A stretch of 11,332 nt of DNA from Bacteriovorax stolpii (GTDB lineage Bacteria > Bdellovibrionota > Bacteriovoracia > Bacteriovoracales > Bacteriovoracaceae), in the NCBI GenBank assembly GCA_945890905.1, contig CAMDDI010000099.1:1-11332 (forward strand), in the 5' to 3' direction. This document shows, piece by piece, positions 1 to 4,991 of this stretch. The notes under the pieces were generated by a model. It saw nothing but the letters and a program-made list of their open reading frames with translations. It had not been told where the DNA came from and did no database searches. Numbering within the stretch: position 1 is the first letter of the stretch; every line of letters begins with the position of its first letter. The translations under genes and the position numbers were made by a program.

Positions 1-816
1 GAATATACTTCATTTGGAAAACTTGTATTGATTGCTGATGGAGCTGGAGCGGATATAACTCAAAATCCTTTGATTGATCCGTATTTTACTTATACGGCTA
101 GAGAATTTGATAAGGAAAGTGGGCTCTATTACTACAGAGCGAGGATGTATGATGCGAGCATTGGAAGGTTTTTGAGTGTAGATCCAGACAATGGATAATT
201 AAGTAGTCCTAATACATTTATTTCAAAATATTTTTTTGTAGCCAATAATCCAATAGATTTAGTCGATCCATCTGGAAGGAGCTTCAATCATAATTACAAT
301 ATTGGAATTTTTAAACTTTCTCTATCTAAGAGTGATCAGGTTACTTTGATAAAAATTGCAATTATTGCCGCAGCTGCATATGCGGGTGGTTATTTTGCTG
401 GTGAACTTGCTGGAGGAGCTCTCTCCGGGGCTATTATTGGTGCATCCGCCGGTGGGCTGGTTGGAGGTTTAGGGTTTGAAGCTTTTGGAGTAGGATCTTT
501 TAAAGAAGGGTTTATTGCTGGGGGAATTGCTGGCGGGCTTGCTGGTTTTTCCGAAGGCAGGGCCATTGAACTTTCTAAAAATCCAGCTTCTGTTGAAGTT
601 GTGTCTGAGCAAAATCCATTAAAATGTTTTGCTCAGACAGTATATTCTTTAGGTGTTACTTTAGGATCACTTTTTACAGGTAAAAGCCCTAAATATCCAA
701 ATATGGTGGGCTCAGATGTTCAAGGTAATCAGATGAACTATAGTAAATGTCGAGCTAATGGCGGCGGTTCAGGCGTTTGTAGTTATTCATGCGATAATGT
801 TGCTCCAGGAATATAA
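1..816 (+). pseudogene. RHS-repeat polymorphic toxin, 3' end, interrupted by an in-frame stop
   Basis: Frame 1 is open from the window edge and carries the hallmark RHS core end: 'YTAREFDKESGLYYYRARMY', then 'GRFLSVDPD', and later 'NNPIDLVDPSG'. RHS proteins form a cocoon-like shell whose core ends near this motif; everything after it is the variable, cleaved toxic tip. A TAA at 196-198 falls between 'DPDNG' and 'LSSPNTF', where relatives have a sense codon. After it the same frame is open for 205 codons to 816. The tip starts with a long Gly/Ala-rich helical-hairpin-like stretch (about 355-560). It ends in a Cys-containing segment with 'YSKCRANGGG' and 'VCSYSCDN'. There is no ATG or Shine-Dalgarno site for a restart (a TTG at 346 is unconvincing), so the tip is probably not made unless the stop is read through or is a sequencing error. 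The tip's toxic activity is not recognisable. The 5' part lies outside the window. Confidence 0.85.
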
Positions 817-817
817 T

Positions 818-1012
818 ATGAAAAAGTATGGAAATTTAATATTTTTAGGGGCACCGATATTTTTAATGGTCTACGGATATATACCCACCATACTTCGTAA
901 ATACTTCAGTAGCCAGATGTTGTTCCAAATATTTATTGGTTCTTACATAGCTCTTCCTGTAATTTTTTTTATATACATTTTTTTGAAAAAAAAAGGAAAA
1001 AATAAAATGTAA
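818..1012 (+). CDS. Small two-helix membrane protein, candidate immunity protein for the RHS tip
   Basis: A 64-aa ORF starts at the ATG one base after the RHS stop codon. An AGGA ribosome site at 807-810, inside the end of the toxin ORF, lies 7 bases upstream. The same frame is open further upstream (from 758), but this start has the ribosome site and avoids overlap. The protein has two hydrophobic helices, roughly residues 7-25 ('LIFLGAPIFLMVYGYIPTIL') and 35-57, and a Lys-rich C-terminus ('KKKGKNKM'), so it should sit in the inner membrane. Genes placed directly after a polymorphic-toxin tip usually encode the cognate immunity protein, and membrane immunity proteins are common for pore-forming tips. 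The immunity role is inferred from position only. The end of the gene contains long A and T runs that are prone to slippage. If the upstream toxin is dead, this may be an orphan immunity gene. Confidence 0.55.
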   Translation: MKKYGNLIFLGAPIFLMVYGYIPTILRKYFSSQMLFQIFIGSYIALPVIFFIYIFLKKKGKNKM

Positions 1013-1050
1013 TTCTTTAGAAGCAGCAGTTCTTTCACACTTTTAAGTAA

Positions 1051-1449
1051 TTCGTTTGCTTTGAACCGAATGTTGCTAGGTCTTACTTTTATTGCAGTAG
1101 TTTTGCTCAGCCTGCGACTGTAGGTGCTATTGCGGGTGGAGTTGGATTTGGTGTGGGTAGTTTGGTCGGTGGTGGAATGATCGGGGCAGCGGTGGGAGGA
1201 TTTGCAGGAGGCGCATCGGGTAGCTTATCAAATTCTTACTTTTCTGGAGAAAACCCTTTTTCGGAAAAAAATATTATAAAAGCTAGTATTAGTGGCGCTT
1301 TTGGAAGTGCTGCAGGCCTGTCTGGACAAGGTGCATTTTCTGCTATTTCTAGTTGGTCTGGTTCATCGACCCCAGCCGCCGTATCAACCGAATTTTCAGC
1401 TGGAATTGGTGCAAGTGCAGGGGAAGCTGTAGTAGACAGTACTCGATAA
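1051..1449 (+). pseudogene. Orphan glycine-rich C-terminal tip of an RHS-type toxin (start-less fragment)
   Basis: Frame 1 opens after a TAA at 1048-1050 and runs 132 codons to a TAA at 1447-1449. It contains no ATG. The most upstream alternative is a GTG at 1153, with no ribosome site. The product is rich in Gly/Ala ('GAIAGGVGFGVGSLVGGG', 'GAAVGGFAGGASG'), much like the Gly-rich stretch after the RHS core in the first tip, and then has 'NPFSEKNIIKASISGAFGSA'. This pattern is typical of the linker region that follows an RHS core in secreted toxins. I infer a displaced older tip, left behind when the current tip was swapped in, as happens in rhs and cdi loci. It lacks an RHS core of its own, and no catalytic domain is recognisable. 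It could only be expressed after recombination with a complete rhs gene. Confidence 0.5.
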
Positions 1450-1472
1450 GGTACTTGTAGCGCCACTTTATT

Positions 1473-1479
1473 AAAGGAG
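1473..1479 (+). promoter_or_regulatory. Ribosome binding site of the IS-split membrane gene
   Basis: AAAGGAG lies 7 bases before the ATG at 1487. This is the strongest Shine-Dalgarno site in the toxin locus and shows that the 1487 reading frame was a genuine gene before the IS arrived. Confidence 0.7.
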
Positions 1480-1486
1480 TGATATA

Positions 1487-1605
1487 ATGGAAGATCGTAT
1501 TTTTATTCAAAGTATAGCTAAGATGACTTATCTAAAGTTATTGCTTATTATAAATGGACCGATATGCTTGATTTATTTACTCTCATTATTTGCACTAGTT
1601 ACTAA
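1487..1605 (+). pseudogene. 5' part of a membrane-protein gene split by the IS element
   Basis: From the ATG at 1487 the protein begins 'MEDRIFIQSIAKMTYLKLLL' and has a transmembrane helix at about residues 16-38 ('LKLLLIINGPICLIYLLSLF'). The frame then runs into IS sequence and stops at 1649-1651 after 54 codons. The 3' part of what looks like the same gene resumes after the IS at 2858. Together they would give a protein of about 140 residues with two membrane helices and a soluble C-terminal domain. It follows the orphan RHS tip, so an immunity role is a reasonable guess from position but is not shown by the sequence. The exact junction is uncertain. Confidence 0.6.
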
Positions 1606-2852
1606 AAGCGTTTACACGGCGTCCTCAGTCAAAACAAAAATTCTATTGTAAATATTCCGTTTCAACCTCTGGTTCCCATTTTCGGATGGGAATCATTTTT
1701 TCTTTACCTCCTTCATATACCAGTTGTTGATAAAGTTCTTTGCCCTCTAAAAAAGTTTCATACGGCGTCCTTCCATTGCATCTCTTACCTTGGTTGGTCC
1801 GATCGAAGTTGTAGAACTTCATATAATCGTCCAGGTCTTTCTGCATTTCATCGACGGTCGTGTATAACTTCTTCCTGAACGCCACCGAGTAAAACTCTTC
1901 CTGTATCGTTTGATTAAGTTTCTCACAAGACCCATTCGTCTGCGGATGGCGGACCTTTGTCTTGGAGTGTTCGATCTCGTTCAGATATAGAAAAAGCTGA
2001 TAGTGGTGAGTTTCAGGACGACCGCAGTATTCTGTCCCACGATCCGTTAAGACACGAAGAACTGAGAGATTGTTTTGATCGAAGAACGGAAGAACTTTTG
2101 AATTTAAGAATTCGGCAGCTACCGTTGCTGTCTTATCGGTGTAGATCTTTGCAAAGCCAATGTTGGAATAAGTATCAATACCAGTTTGCTGATAAATTTT
2201 GCCAATACCTTTGATGTAGCCAACGTAGTACGAGTCTTGAGAAACGAGGAACCCTGAGTGATGAGTTTCAATTTCACCATGTGCCTGCTTCTCTTCTTTT
2301 TGCTCTTCCAGTGCCTTTATTTGTGATTCCGTGAGAATCCCATTCGTTTCCGCAGACCACTTCTCAAGACGCTTTAAACGGAGACTCTTGACCTCAAGTC
2401 CATGACGGAGCCAGACGGATCGAACGCCGCCGTCAGAGATTTTCCAGTTGTGGGAGCGATTCAGTTCGTTGGCCACGCGTTTCTGGCCATGGGTAGGCTG
2501 GTGAAGACTATACTCAAGAATTGATTCTTCTATCTCCGGCGAAAGACGATTTCTCACGCGAGCAACTCTTCGTGTTTTCTCAAGCAACCCCTCGACACCT
2601 TCTTCTGCCAGAGTGTTCTTGATGTCGTAGTAATGCTGTCTGGAAACTCCGAGTCGCCGGCACGCTTCCGAGATGTTCTTCATCTGGTCAGCAAAATCTA
2701 GTACATTTAATTTTCTCGAAATGAGATACTGTTTTTCAGTCACAGGAAAATCCTTTGTTAAATTTAAAGCGTGAAGAACTCTAATTTTAACCGAGGACGC
2801 CTGTGACTATTGATAGGCAATCTTTTTAGTCTACATGTAAACGCATTTCTTA
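1606..2852 (-). mobile_element. IS481-family insertion sequence (ends approximate)
   Basis: The element holds one transposase gene and lies inside a membrane-protein gene. Outer inverted repeats GCGTTTACA (1608-1616) and TGTAAACGC (2836-2844) are perfect 9-mers. A second inner pair, GGCGTCCTC (1618-1626) and GAGGACGCC (2793-2801), is also inverted and continues with similar bases. The inner pair sits 1 base from the outer repeat on the left but 34 bases away on the right, so the two ends are not symmetric. ACTAA occurs at 1601-1605 and 2853-2857 and may be a target duplication. With these ends the element is 1247 bp. The outermost bases do not match perfectly, so the boundaries may be off by several bases or the left end may carry a small deletion. 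Confidence 0.75.
1643..2743 (-). CDS. IS481-family DDE transposase
   Basis: The 366-aa transposase is full length for the family and intact. An N-terminal helix-turn-helix of the Tc1/Mu-like type spans about residues 10-60 ('EACRRLGVSRQHYYDI'). A second DNA-binding part lies at about 65-125 ('RNRLSPEIEESILEYSL', 'HGQKRVANEL'). The RNase-H-fold integrase core runs from about 160 to 330. The probable catalytic acidic residues are D170 ('VSQDSYYVG'), D234 ('LTDRGTEY') and E274 ('PQTNGSCEKLNQTI'). The C-terminal 'NQGKRCNGRTPYETFL' motif is typical of the family. It catalyses cut-and-paste or copy-out movement of its own element. The ATG at 2743 is preceded on the minus strand by an AAAGGA site. 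With no stops or frameshifts, the IS looks recently active, in contrast to the decayed toxin genes around it. Confidence 0.93.
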   Translation of the reverse strand: MTEKQYLISRKLNVLDFADQMKNISEACRRLGVSRQHYYDIKNTLAEEGVEGLLEKTRRVARVRNRLSPEIEESILEYSLHQPTHGQKRVANELNRSHNWKISDGGVRSVWLRHGLEVKSLRLKRLEKWSAETNGILTESQIKALEEQKEEKQAHGEIETHHSGFLVSQDSYYVGYIKGIGKIYQQTGIDTYSNIGFAKIYTDKTATVAAEFLNSKVLPFFDQNNLSVLRVLTDRGTEYCGRPETHHYQLFLYLNEIEHSKTKVRHPQTNGSCEKLNQTIQEEFYSVAFRKKLYTTVDEMQKDLDDYMKFYNFDRTNQGKRCNGRTPYETFLEGKELYQQLVYEGGKEKMIPIRKWEPEVETEYLQ

Positions 2853-2857
2853 ACTAA

Positions 2858-3172
2858 GCCACATTATTACGTGGTCATAATTCTTCTATACTTAATCTAT
2901 TCATAGTTCTTATAGGATTATCTGGTCCCATATTTGCCTTAATGAAATGGATATATCCTCGAAAGGAAGCAATAAAAATTGAAGGTAGTCGACTTTATCT
3001 TTTACAGAAAGAGGTTTGGTTAGAAATTATCCAGCCAAGCAAGAATGTTATTATCTATAATCATTATGTGAAGGTGCTGCTTGGAAAAAAAAATATAACT
3101 ATTCATTTTTCTGAGCCAGACTTACAAGAACTGAAGATTATTCTAAAACATTTTAAACCCTATGTTGGATAG
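2858..3172 (+). pseudogene. 3' part of the IS-split membrane-protein gene
   Basis: The frame opens after a TAA at 2855-2857 and runs to 3172. It starts with a hydrophobic helix (about 2885-2945; 'NLFIVLIGLSGPIFALMKWI'), followed by a roughly 70-residue soluble domain with alternating strands ('AIKIEGSRLYLLQKEVWLEI', 'NITIHFSEPDLQEL') and a final helix. A TM helix followed by such a small beta-rich domain resembles PH-like or YcxB-type membrane proteins, but I do not claim a family. The ATG at 2942 lies inside the hydrophobic segment and has no ribosome site, so translation from there would remove most of the helix. If ACTAA is the target duplication, removing the IS leaves this part one base out of frame with the 5' part, so either a further indel has occurred or the IS ends differ from my estimate. 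Confidence 0.55.
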
Positions 3173-3190
3173 TTGAAAATATGTTTTCAA
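3173..3190 (+). terminator. AT-rich hairpin just after the split gene
   Basis: TTGAAAA and TTTTCAA form a perfect 7-bp inverted repeat around TATG, starting at the first base after the TAG of the 2858-3172 fragment. It is AT-rich and lacks a clear T-run, so it is at best a weak terminator. The rest of 3191-3275 holds nothing I recognise. Confidence 0.3.
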
Positions 3191-3275
3191 ATTCATTTAT
3201 AATCGAACGGAAATTCGTTTTGGATCATGCGGAACAACGATAATTAAATTTTTGCTTAGAGTGATATTGCGCTTC

Positions 3276-3335
3276 AAAAAGGTTCCAGGTCATAGCAAGA
3301 AAGTTGCACTGGCATTGTGAAGACAGCCTGGAACC
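3276..3335 (-). terminator. Rho-independent-type terminator of the DUF4258/HTH module
   Basis: Read on the minus strand, GGTTCCAGG (3335-3327) pairs perfectly with CCTGGAACC (3289-3281) and is followed at once by TTTTT (3280-3276). It begins 15 bases after the antitoxin stop codon. The 37-base loop is longer than in textbook terminators, but it can fold a small inner hairpin (GCAA/TTGC). Confidence 0.6.
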
Positions 3336-3350
3336 ACATTCTTGGAGTAG

Positions 3351-3815
3351 TTACGCTTCTTTTAGATAAGAGTAATCTTGAGAAGAGCCTAGGTCTAATG
3401 AGTCTGATGACGGAGTATCAAAGGACTCAGACATAATTATCTGCTTTTCGATATGTCGCTTTTCCATATTTAAAATTTGCTCAATAACATAAAATCTCAC
3501 TTGCCTTTCTTGGGGGACTCTTAAACCAGTCACCTCATCACCTTTTTCTTCCCATAGGCGTAGAGTAGAAGCAGGCACATCAATAATTCCAGAGAGTGTT
3601 TGATACGAAATTTTAAGAAAGGTTCTTAGGAATTTTAATTTCTTTCCCGTAAGACTCTCTCTGCTCTTAAGCAACTCTTTAGCGGTGAGAAGTTTTATCT
3701 CGTTCATATTTATTTCGGGATATTCTTCACCATGGACTTCTTTGACGACGATATTGTGTAGGAGGACGTCGAAGCCAAAGCCTGAGAATATATATGTTTT
3801 TTTAATTTTGCTCAT
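3351..3815 (-). CDS. MqsA-like helix-turn-helix antitoxin
   Basis: A 154-aa DNA-binding protein encoded right after the DUF4258 toxin. Residues 55-95 hold the MqsA-type HTH: 'SLTGKKLKFLRTFLKIS', then 'YQTLSGIIDVPASTLRLWEE'. In this family that domain binds the promoter and represses the operon. The N-terminal 50 residues ('YIFSGFGFDVLLHNIVV') lack the CxxC zinc motifs of classical MqsA and are presumably the toxin-binding part. The C-terminal 25 residues are Ser/Asp-rich and probably disordered. I chose the second ATG (3815): GGAG at 3826-3823 lies 7 bases before it but only 1 base before the ATG at 3821. That site sits between the toxin stop and this start, so the two are likely translationally coupled. 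The family match is by motif recognition; toxin neutralisation is inferred from gene pairing. Confidence 0.75.
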   Translation of the reverse strand: MSKIKKTYIFSGFGFDVLLHNIVVKEVHGEEYPEINMNEIKLLTAKELLKSRESLTGKKLKFLRTFLKISYQTLSGIIDVPASTLRLWEEKGDEVTGLRVPQERQVRFYVIEQILNMEKRHIEKQIIMSESFDTPSSDSLDLGSSQDYSYLKEA

Positions 3816-3827
3816 GGTCATTCTCCG

Positions 3828-4139
3828 TTATTTATTTTTATCTATCGCAGTCACTATCAACATCCTTGGCGACTCAAGGTAGAGAACAATGATTCGAATA
3901 TCTTTATCACCATTCTGATTGGTTCCTCTGATGGCATACTTCCATGCTGTTGAATCTTTCGTGAGTTCATCCTTATGATCCTCTCGCACAGCTGTATACA
4001 CCGCTTCTTCGATATCACTAAAGTCAATATTCCGGGCCTTCATTTGTTCAATTGCATGTACAGAAGGTGTGAGTAAACCTGCTTCTGTTGCAAATATAAG
4101 GTCTAGAAGAACAGTCTCTTTTTTTATCGGCAGATGCAT
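3828..4139 (-). CDS. DUF4258-domain protein, probable toxin of a type II module
   Basis: A 103-aa protein with the DUF4258 pattern: 'HAIEQMKARNIDFSDIEEAV' (residues 28-47; H28 and the K34-A-R36 part are the usual conserved helix). It is followed by three beta strands in 'WKYAIRGTNQ', 'DIRIIVLYL' and 'MLIVTAID'. DUF4258 proteins have a small RelE/barnase-like alpha-beta shape and are often found beside HTH antitoxins. Toxicity, probably against RNA or translation, is the usual assumption but is not demonstrated by the sequence. The gene is first in the operon with the antitoxin 12 bases downstream, the toxin-first order seen in mqsRA and higBA. No Shine-Dalgarno site precedes the ATG at 4139. 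A TATGCT box ends 11 bases before it, so the mRNA may have almost no leader. Confidence 0.7.
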   Translation of the reverse strand: MHLPIKKETVLLDLIFATEAGLLTPSVHAIEQMKARNIDFSDIEEAVYTAVREDHKDELTKDSTAWKYAIRGTNQNGDKDIRIIVLYLESPRMLIVTAIDKNK

Positions 4140-4511
4140 GAGGATAACTTAGCATAATAATTAAAAGTGAGCAAGGATTAAATTCAAGTGTCTGAAAATA
4201 AGGATTATTTTACTAAGTGGTAATCGCTTTCAAACATGAAGGGCTTATTTGTCTCTCGTTTCTGTAAGCAAATGGGGAAGGTGGATGTTGCTACATAAGT
4301 GGTTCTAAGGCTCTATGTGTTTCATGAGGTGAGAAAAAGTTTTTCCAGGCTTATGAAACGATTAGTACGATGGTTTTTAAGAATTCTAAGTTGGTAGCTT
4401 TGAGTTTGTAGAAGAAAGAGATAGTCATAAAGGTTCCATACTGATTTCAAAATACCAGAGGTACGCCCCTCGGACTCTAAAAATGAAATTTCATTCGATT
4501 TCAATTCCGAA
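4140..4511. other. Intergenic region between the divergent modules, no gene supported
   Basis: Both strands are broken by frequent stops. The longest frame (minus strand, 4322-4537) needs a TTG start, has no ribosome site and resembles nothing I know. An imperfect inverted repeat, GTTTCATGAG (4319-4328) with CTTATGAAAC (4350-4359), encloses AAAAAGTTTTT. The left end of the region should contain the promoter of the minus-strand toxin operon. A TATGCT box is visible close to its start codon, without a matching -35 box at normal spacing. Confidence 0.5.
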
Positions 4512-4563
4512 GGTTTTACAAAACCATTAGTTCGCAAATAAATACTTCCTCTGGAGTATTTAT
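4512..4563 (+). promoter_or_regulatory. Probable promoter and double-palindrome operator of the plus-strand module
   Basis: TTTACA (4515-4520) and AATAAA (4537-4542) are spaced 16 bases apart and make a plausible sigma-70 promoter for the gene at 4562. Two perfect palindromes overlap it. GGTTTT-AC-AAAACC (4512-4525) covers the -35 box. ATAAATACT (4538-4546) and AGTATTTAT (4555-4563), 8 bases apart, cover the -10 box, part of the GGAG ribosome site and the first two bases of the start codon. Their centres are 32 bp apart, close to three helical turns, as expected for paired operator sites. The second could instead fold in the mRNA and hide the ribosome site. Binding by the module's antitoxin is an inference. 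Confidence 0.5.
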
Positions 4564-4684
4564 GGTTAGAAACTCAGCAAAAATTCGCAGCGACACAAAG
4601 TCAAATGCTTATGCCTATAAGTTCACACGTAAATCTTTCAATCTGGGTGTACGAAAACTGACGTACGTGTTAGTATGGTTATGA
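4562..4684 (+). CDS. 40-residue basic ORF leading the zinc-finger/RHH module
   Basis: An ATG with GGAG (4553-4556) five bases upstream opens a 40-codon ORF whose TGA overlaps the ATG of the next gene (ATGA at 4681-4684). Signal, length and coupling together make this look translated. The product starts 'MVRNSAKIRSDTKSNAYAYK', is strongly basic in its first 33 residues (10 Lys/Arg) and ends in a hydrophobic 'YVLVWL'. No family is recognised. It could be a third component of the toxin module, or a leader peptide that couples translation into the toxin gene, which has no ribosome site of its own. It is not a fragment of a neighbouring gene that I can identify. Confidence 0.5.
   Translation: MVRNSAKIRSDTKSNAYAYKFTRKSFNLGVRKLTYVLVWL
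4625..4670 (+). repeat. Nested inverted repeats upstream of the MqsR-like gene
   Basis: ACACGTA (4625-4631) and TACGTGT (4664-4670) form an outer inverted pair. GTACG (4649-4653) and CGTAC (4662-4666) form an inner pair partly sharing the same bases, with an ACGTACGT palindrome at 4661-4668. They lie inside the small ORF, just before the toxin start. They may be a secondary operator or an mRNA structure controlling coupling, or they may be chance. Confidence 0.3.
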
Positions 4685-4977
4685 AGTTTGACCTTATAAG
4701 ACAAATTATCAAAGAAAAATTAGCTTCGGGTCAGATTCAGCACGAGGCAAGAAAAGAGATTGATAAAAAGAATAAGCTTTCTACGGGGGATCTATCATCG
4801 GAAGAAGTTAGTAAACTTTTGGATCGCGCGACTTTTAATGATTTCGAGACGAGTCCTCATGATCGGGATCCAACGACAACGGTTTATATTTTTAAGCCAT
4901 TAGTAGAAGGAACTCGATGGTACATTAAAGCTTATCTTTTGGAGCCAGATGTTTGGTTCATAAGCGTTCACAAATGA
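4681..4977 (+). CDS. MqsR-like small protein, candidate toxin
   Basis: A 98-aa protein with two N-terminal helices ('FDLIRQIIKEKLASGQIQHE', 'SSEEVSKLLDRATFNDFETS') followed by strands 'TTVYIFKPL', 'RWYIKAYLL' and 'VWFISVHK'. Helices, then a short 'DF..S' segment, then a 'YIK...ISxH' beta ending resembles the MqsR/RelE-type RNase toxins, in which the last strands form the sheet ending in 'SFK/SFH'. The similarity is weak and by eye only. I chose the ATG at 4681, which overlaps the stop of the 40-codon ORF as ATGA. The in-frame ATG at 4675 is equally possible, and neither has its own ribosome site. The putative antitoxin begins 14 bases downstream. This toxin-then-zinc-finger-antitoxin order matches mqsRA. 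If it is an MqsR homologue, the predicted action is mRNA cleavage in the cytoplasm, held off by the downstream protein. Confidence 0.5.
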   Translation: MKFDLIRQIIKEKLASGQIQHEARKEIDKKNKLSTGDLSSEEVSKLLDRATFNDFETSPHDRDPTTTVYIFKPLVEGTRWYIKAYLLEPDVWFISVHK

Positions 4978-4991
4978 GTTCAGAGGTAAGT

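Noticed and set aside
758..817. Upstream extension of the 64-aa membrane protein
   Set aside because: It would overlap the RHS tip by 59 bases and has no ribosome site; the ATG at 818 does.
1236..1466. Minus-strand ORF opposite the orphan RHS tip
   Set aside because: Pro/Ala-rich translation typical of the complement of a Gly/Ala-rich coding frame.
1957..2214. Plus-strand ORF inside the IS
   Set aside because: Antisense shadow of the clearly recognisable transposase.
4232..4460. Possible decayed plus-strand gene ('KGLFVSRFCKQMGKVDVAT', then further open pieces)
   Set aside because: Only short stop-separated pieces, no ribosome site and no family recognised; could be chance.
4322..4537. Minus-strand 71-codon ORF between the two modules
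   Set aside because: TTG start, no ribosome site, no recognisable motif, and it overlaps the promoter palindromes of the plus-strand module.
4953..4991. Longer N-terminus of the zinc-finger/RHH protein
   Set aside because: ATG 4953 lies within the toxin gene, and ATG 4974 has no ribosome site; AGAGG is correctly placed for ATG 4992.
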